A stretch of DNA of 64,000 bases, from contig CM055901.1 in assembly GCA_029582155.1 (NCBI GenBank), forward strand, positions 21,307,597 through 21,371,596, given 5' to 3'. Under the pieces are notes generated by a model that saw nothing but the letters and a program-made list of their open reading frames with translations, was not told where the DNA came from and did no database searches. Within the stretch, counting starts at the first letter, position 1, and every line of letters starts with the position of its first letter. This DNA comes from Panopea generosa (lineage: Eukaryota; Mollusca; Bivalvia; Adapedonta; Hiatellidae). The position numbers and the translations under genes were made by a program. This document shows, piece by piece, positions 59,901-64,000 of the stretch.

Positions 59901-62866
59901 GCAACATGTCTTGTATTGTGTGTGTCTAGTACTTACTACATTGTTTACTGCAACATGTCTTGTACTGTGATGTGTCTAGAACTTACTACATTGTGTACTG
60001 TAACATGTCTTGTACTGTGTGTGTCTAGAACTTACTACATTGTGTACTGTAATATTTTTTGTACTGTGATGTGTCTAGTACTTACTTCTTTGTGTACTGT
60101 AATATGTCCTGTCATGCCAATTTTGTACTGTGATGTGTCTAGAACTTACTACAGTGTTTACTGTAATATGTCTTGCACTCTGTGTGTCTAGTACTTACAA
60201 TAGTGTTTACTGTGATATGTCTTGTACTCTGTGTGACTAGTACTTACTACATTGTGTACTGTAACATGTCTTGTATTGTGTGTGTCTAGTACTTACTACA
60301 TTGTGTACTGTGATATGTCTTGCACTCTGTGTGTCTAGTACTTACTACTGTGTTTACTGTAATATGTCTTGTACTCTGTGTGTCTAGTACTTACTACATT
60401 GTGTACTGTTACATGTCTTGTATTGTGTGTGTCTAGTACTTACTACATTGTGTACTGTAACATGTCTTGTACTGTGTGTGTCTAGTACTTACTACATTGT
60501 GTACTGCAACATGTCTTGTACTGTGATGTGTCTAGAACTTACTACATTGTGTAACAGTAACATGTCTTGTATTGTGATGTGTCTAAGTACTTACTACATT
60601 GTGTACTGTGATATGTCTTGCACTCTGTGTGTCTAGTACTTACTACATTGTGTACTGTAACATGTCTTGTACTGTAGTGTGTCTAGTACTTACTACATTG
60701 TGTACTGCAACATGTCTTGTACTGTGTGTGTCTAGTACTTACTACCTTGTGTACTGTAATATTTTTTGTACTGTGATGTGTCTAGTACTTACTACTTTGT
60801 GTACTGTAATATGTCCTGTCATGCCCATTTTGTACTGTGATGTGTCTAGAACTTACTACATTGAGTACTGCAACATGTTTTGTACTGTGATGTGTCTAGA
60901 ACTTACTACATTGTGTAACGTAACATGTCTTGTACTGTGTGTGTCTAGTACTTACTACCTTGTGTACTGTAATATTTTTTGTACTGTGATGTGTCTAGTA
61001 CTTACTACTTTGTGTACTGTAATATGTCCTGTCATGCCCATTTTGTACTGTGATGTGTCTAGAACTTACTACATTGAGTACTGCAACATGTTTTGTACTG
61101 TGTGTGTCTAGTACTTACTTCATTGTGTATAGTAATATGTCATATACTGTGTGTGTCTAGTACTTACTACATTATGTACTGTAATATGTCTTGTACTGTG
61201 ATGTGTCTAGTACTTATTACATTATGTACTGTAACATGTCTTGTCATGCCCATTTTGTACTGTGATGTGTCTAGAACCTACTACATTTTGTACTGTAACA
61301 TGTCTTGTACTGTGATGTGTCTAGTACTTACTACATTGTGTACTGTAATATGTCCTGTCATGCCCATCTTGTACTTAGATGTGTCTAGTACTTTCTACAT
61401 CATGCACTGTTATATGTTCTGTCATGCCCATTTTGTACTGTGATGTGTAGTACTTACTAATTTGTGTACTAATATGTCCTGTCATTCCCATTTTGTGCTG
61501 TGATGTGTCTAGTACTTACTACTTTGTGTACTGTAATATGTCCTGTCATGCCCATTTTGTACTGTGATGTGTAGTACTTACTAATTTGTGTACTGTAATA
61601 TGTCCTGTCATGCCCAATGTACTTACTACATTGAGTTCTTAACATGTCCTGTCATGCCCATTTTGTACTGTGATGTGTCTTGTACTTACTACATGGAGTA
61701 CTGTTACATGTCTTGTACTGTGAGTGTCTAGTACTTACTAAATTGTGTACTGCAACATATCTTGTCATGCCCATTTTGTACTGTGATGTGTCTAGTACTT
61801 ATTACATTGAGTAGGATAACATGTCTTATACTATGTGTGTCTAGTATTTACCACATTGTGTACTGCAACATGTCCTGTCATGCCCATTTTGTGCTGTGAT
61901 GTGTCTAGGTACTTACTACAGTGTGTACTGTAATATGTCCTGTTATGCCCATTTTGTACTGTGATGTGTCTAGTACTTACTAATTTGTGTACAGTAACAT
62001 GTCCTGTCATGCCCAAGATACTTACTACATGGAGTACAGTAACATGTCTTGTTCTGTGAGTGTCTAGTACTTACTACATTGTGTACTGCAACATATCTTG
62101 TCATGCCTATTTTGTACTGTGATATGTCTAGTACTTATTACATTGAGTATTGTAACATGTCTTATACTGTGTGTGTCTAGTACTTACTACATTGTGTACT
62201 GCAACATGTCTTGTCATGCCCATTTTGTACTGTGATGTGTCTAGTACTTACTACATTGTGTACTGCAACATGTCCTGTCATGTCCATTTTGTACTGTGAT
62301 GTTTTAGTACTTACTACATTGTGTACTGCAACATTTCCTGTCATGCCCATTTTGTACTGTGATGTGTCTAGTACTTACTACATTGTGTACTGAAACATGT
62401 CTTGTCACGTCCATTTTGTACTGTGATGTGTCTAGTACTTAATACATTGTGTACTGTAACATGTCTTGTACTGTGATATGTCTAGTAATTTCTACATTTT
62501 GTACTGTAATATGTCCTGTCAGTGCCCATTTTGTACTGTGATGTGTCTAGTATTTACTACATTGAGTACTGTAACATGTCCTCTCATGCCCATTTTGTAC
62601 TGTGATGTGTATAGTACTTACTACATCATGTACTGTAACATGTATTGTACTCCGATGTGTCTAGCACTTACTACATTGTGTACTGTAACATGTCTTGTCA
62701 TGCCCATTTGTTCTGTGATGTGTCAAGTACTTACTACATCATGTACTGTAACATGTTTTGTCATGCCCATTTTGTACTATGATGTGTCTAGTACTGACTA
62801 CATTGTGTACTGTAACATGTCTTGTCATGCCCATTTTGTACTATGATGTGTCTAGTACTCTCTACA
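56949..62866. repeat. 5.9-kb minisatellite with long (about 64 bp) and short (about 49-51 bp) units
   Basis: Core 'tgtgatgtgtctagtactta' + 'ctacattgtgtactgtaaca' + 'tgtc', followed in long units by 'ctgtcatgcccattttgtac' and in short units by 'ttgtac' alone. Long units dominate 56949-59250, short ones 59260-60780, and the rest is mixed. A run at 59510-59720 has near-identical 49-bp units. About 100 copies. Plus-strand ORFs inside (up to 175 codons) are repeats of one peptide and not genes. Confidence 0.95.
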
Positions 62867-63094
62867 TATTTTATTTGTCCTCTACTTTAGCAACTTCTGA
62901 AATTTGATGTTTCTTATACTTCGGCATTTAATGACATCATTAGGCATATGTTACGGTATAATGTGTATTCATATAATGTTGTGTGGCCTGTATTTAGGCT
63001 AATTATACTTTGTGTCTTGTAAGTAGTCATAGTCAATGGTATGCTGAGGTACTCATACATATATTTTGATGTTATGTTTCTTGTAATTGAGCAT

Positions 63095-64000
63095 AATTAT
63101 TTGATTTGTGGCATGTTCTGCTGTACCTTGACACATTTTGTGGTTATGTGATTTGTAATTGAGCATATTCTATAATGTGGCGTGTTCTGCTGTACCATGA
63201 CACATTTTGTGGTTATGTGATTTGTAATTGAGCATATTCTATAACGTGGCATGTTCTGCTGTACCATGACACATTTTGTGGTTATGTGATTTGTAATTGA
63301 GCATATTCTATAATGTGGCTTGTTCTGCTGTACCTTGACACATTTTGTGGTTATGTGATTTGTAATTGAGCATATTCTATAATGTGGCGTGTTCTGCTGT
63401 ACCATGACACATTTTGTGGTTATGTGATTTGTAATTGAACATATTCTATAATGTGGCGTGTTCTGCTGTACCTTGACACATTTTGTGGTTATGTGATTTG
63501 TAATTGAGCATATTCTATAATGTGGCGTGTTCTGCTGTACCTTGACACATTTTGTGGTTATGTGATTTGTAATTGAGCATATTCTATAATGTGGCGTGTT
63601 CTGCTGTACCACGACACATTTTGTGGTTATATGATTTGTAATTGAGCATATTCTATGTGGCGTGTTCTGCTGTACCTTGACACATTTTGTGGTTATGTGA
63701 TTTGTAATTGAGCATATTCTATAATGTGGCATGTTCTGCTGTACCATGACACATTTTGTGGTTATGTGATTTGTAATTGAGCATATTCTATAATGTGGTG
63801 TGTTCTGCTGTACCTTGACACATTTTGTGGTTATGTGATTTGTAACTGAGCATATTCTATAATGTGGCATGTTCTGCTGTACCATGACACATTTTGTGGT
63901 TATGTGATTTATAATTGAGCATATTCTATATAATGTGGCATGTTCTGCTGTACCTGACACATTTTGTGGTTATGTGATTTGTAACTGAGCATATTCTATA
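63095..64000. repeat. 69-bp minisatellite, about 13 copies, open at the window end
   Basis: Unit 'gagcatattctataatgtgg' + 'cgtgttctgctgtaccttga' + 'cacattttgtggttatgtga' + 'tttgtaatt'. 69 bp is 23 codons, so one minus-strand frame stays open for 287 codons (63097-63960) as a 23-residue repeat (core VQQNTPHYRICSITNHITTKC minus a residue). A 3-base loss near 63655 keeps frame; a 1-base loss near 63955 breaks it. The array is truncated by the window edge. Confidence 0.95.

Noticed and set aside
57206-61443. Plus-strand Cys/Thr/Tyr-rich ORFs up to 175 codons
   Set aside because: Translations of the large minisatellite; frames break wherever long and short units alternate.

Overview
This window looks like nuclear DNA of an invertebrate animal, most likely a bivalve or other mollusc. 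It is AT-rich and intron-dense, and it carries tRNA-derived SINEs, old retrotransposon and transposase remnants, repeats that start 'agctcacctgagc' or 'ttatgccccc' (which I associate with mollusc genomes), and many minisatellites. The species call is inference from style and protein similarity. No search was run.

Two conserved genes can be reconstructed exon by exon, and neither shows as one long ORF. (1) On the + strand, 20711-46578, lies VCP (p97/CDC48/TER94), the hexameric AAA+ ATPase. It has 19 coding exons with GT-AG introns and encodes a protein of 797 residues once one apparent extra base in exon 4 is discounted. (2) On the - strand, running down to a stop at 10800, lies a small four-helix membrane protein of the LEPROT/LEPROTL1/VPS55 family. 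Three exons are firm (14436-14510, 12580-12767, 10800-10913). A possible first exon sits at 17840-17855. Its middle exon also carries one apparent extra base. The genes are arranged head to head, separated by about 3 kb of retrotransposon fragments. VCP acts in ubiquitin-dependent extraction and LEPROT/VPS55 in endosomal sorting. Nothing in the sequence shows joint regulation.

Layout: 1-2900, a SINE and degenerate tandem repeats. 2900-10800, no recognised genes, with three minisatellites (67, 37 and 85 bp units). 10800-17855, the LEPROT-like gene with SINEs in and beside it, a 41-bp array built from its own exon 3 splice donor, and a 1.1-kb inverted-repeat element. 17900-20250, LINE pieces and a dispersed repeat. 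20600-46770, VCP with transposon-like elements and minisatellites in its introns. 46.8-56.9 kb, no recognised gene, with degenerate repeats, a mariner-like transposase relic and two SINEs. 56.95-62.87 kb, a 5.9-kb minisatellite. 63.1 kb to the end, a 69-bp array that runs off the window.

The points most worth a second look are the tandem amplification of a 5' splice site plus exon end in the LEPROT-like gene, the single-base frameshifts in both conserved genes (probably consensus errors), a perfect 31-bp hairpin in VCP intron 1, a 12-bp-TIR element with a 6-bp target duplication in intron 3, and a higher-order minisatellite in intron 9. I found no convincing new multi-gene system.
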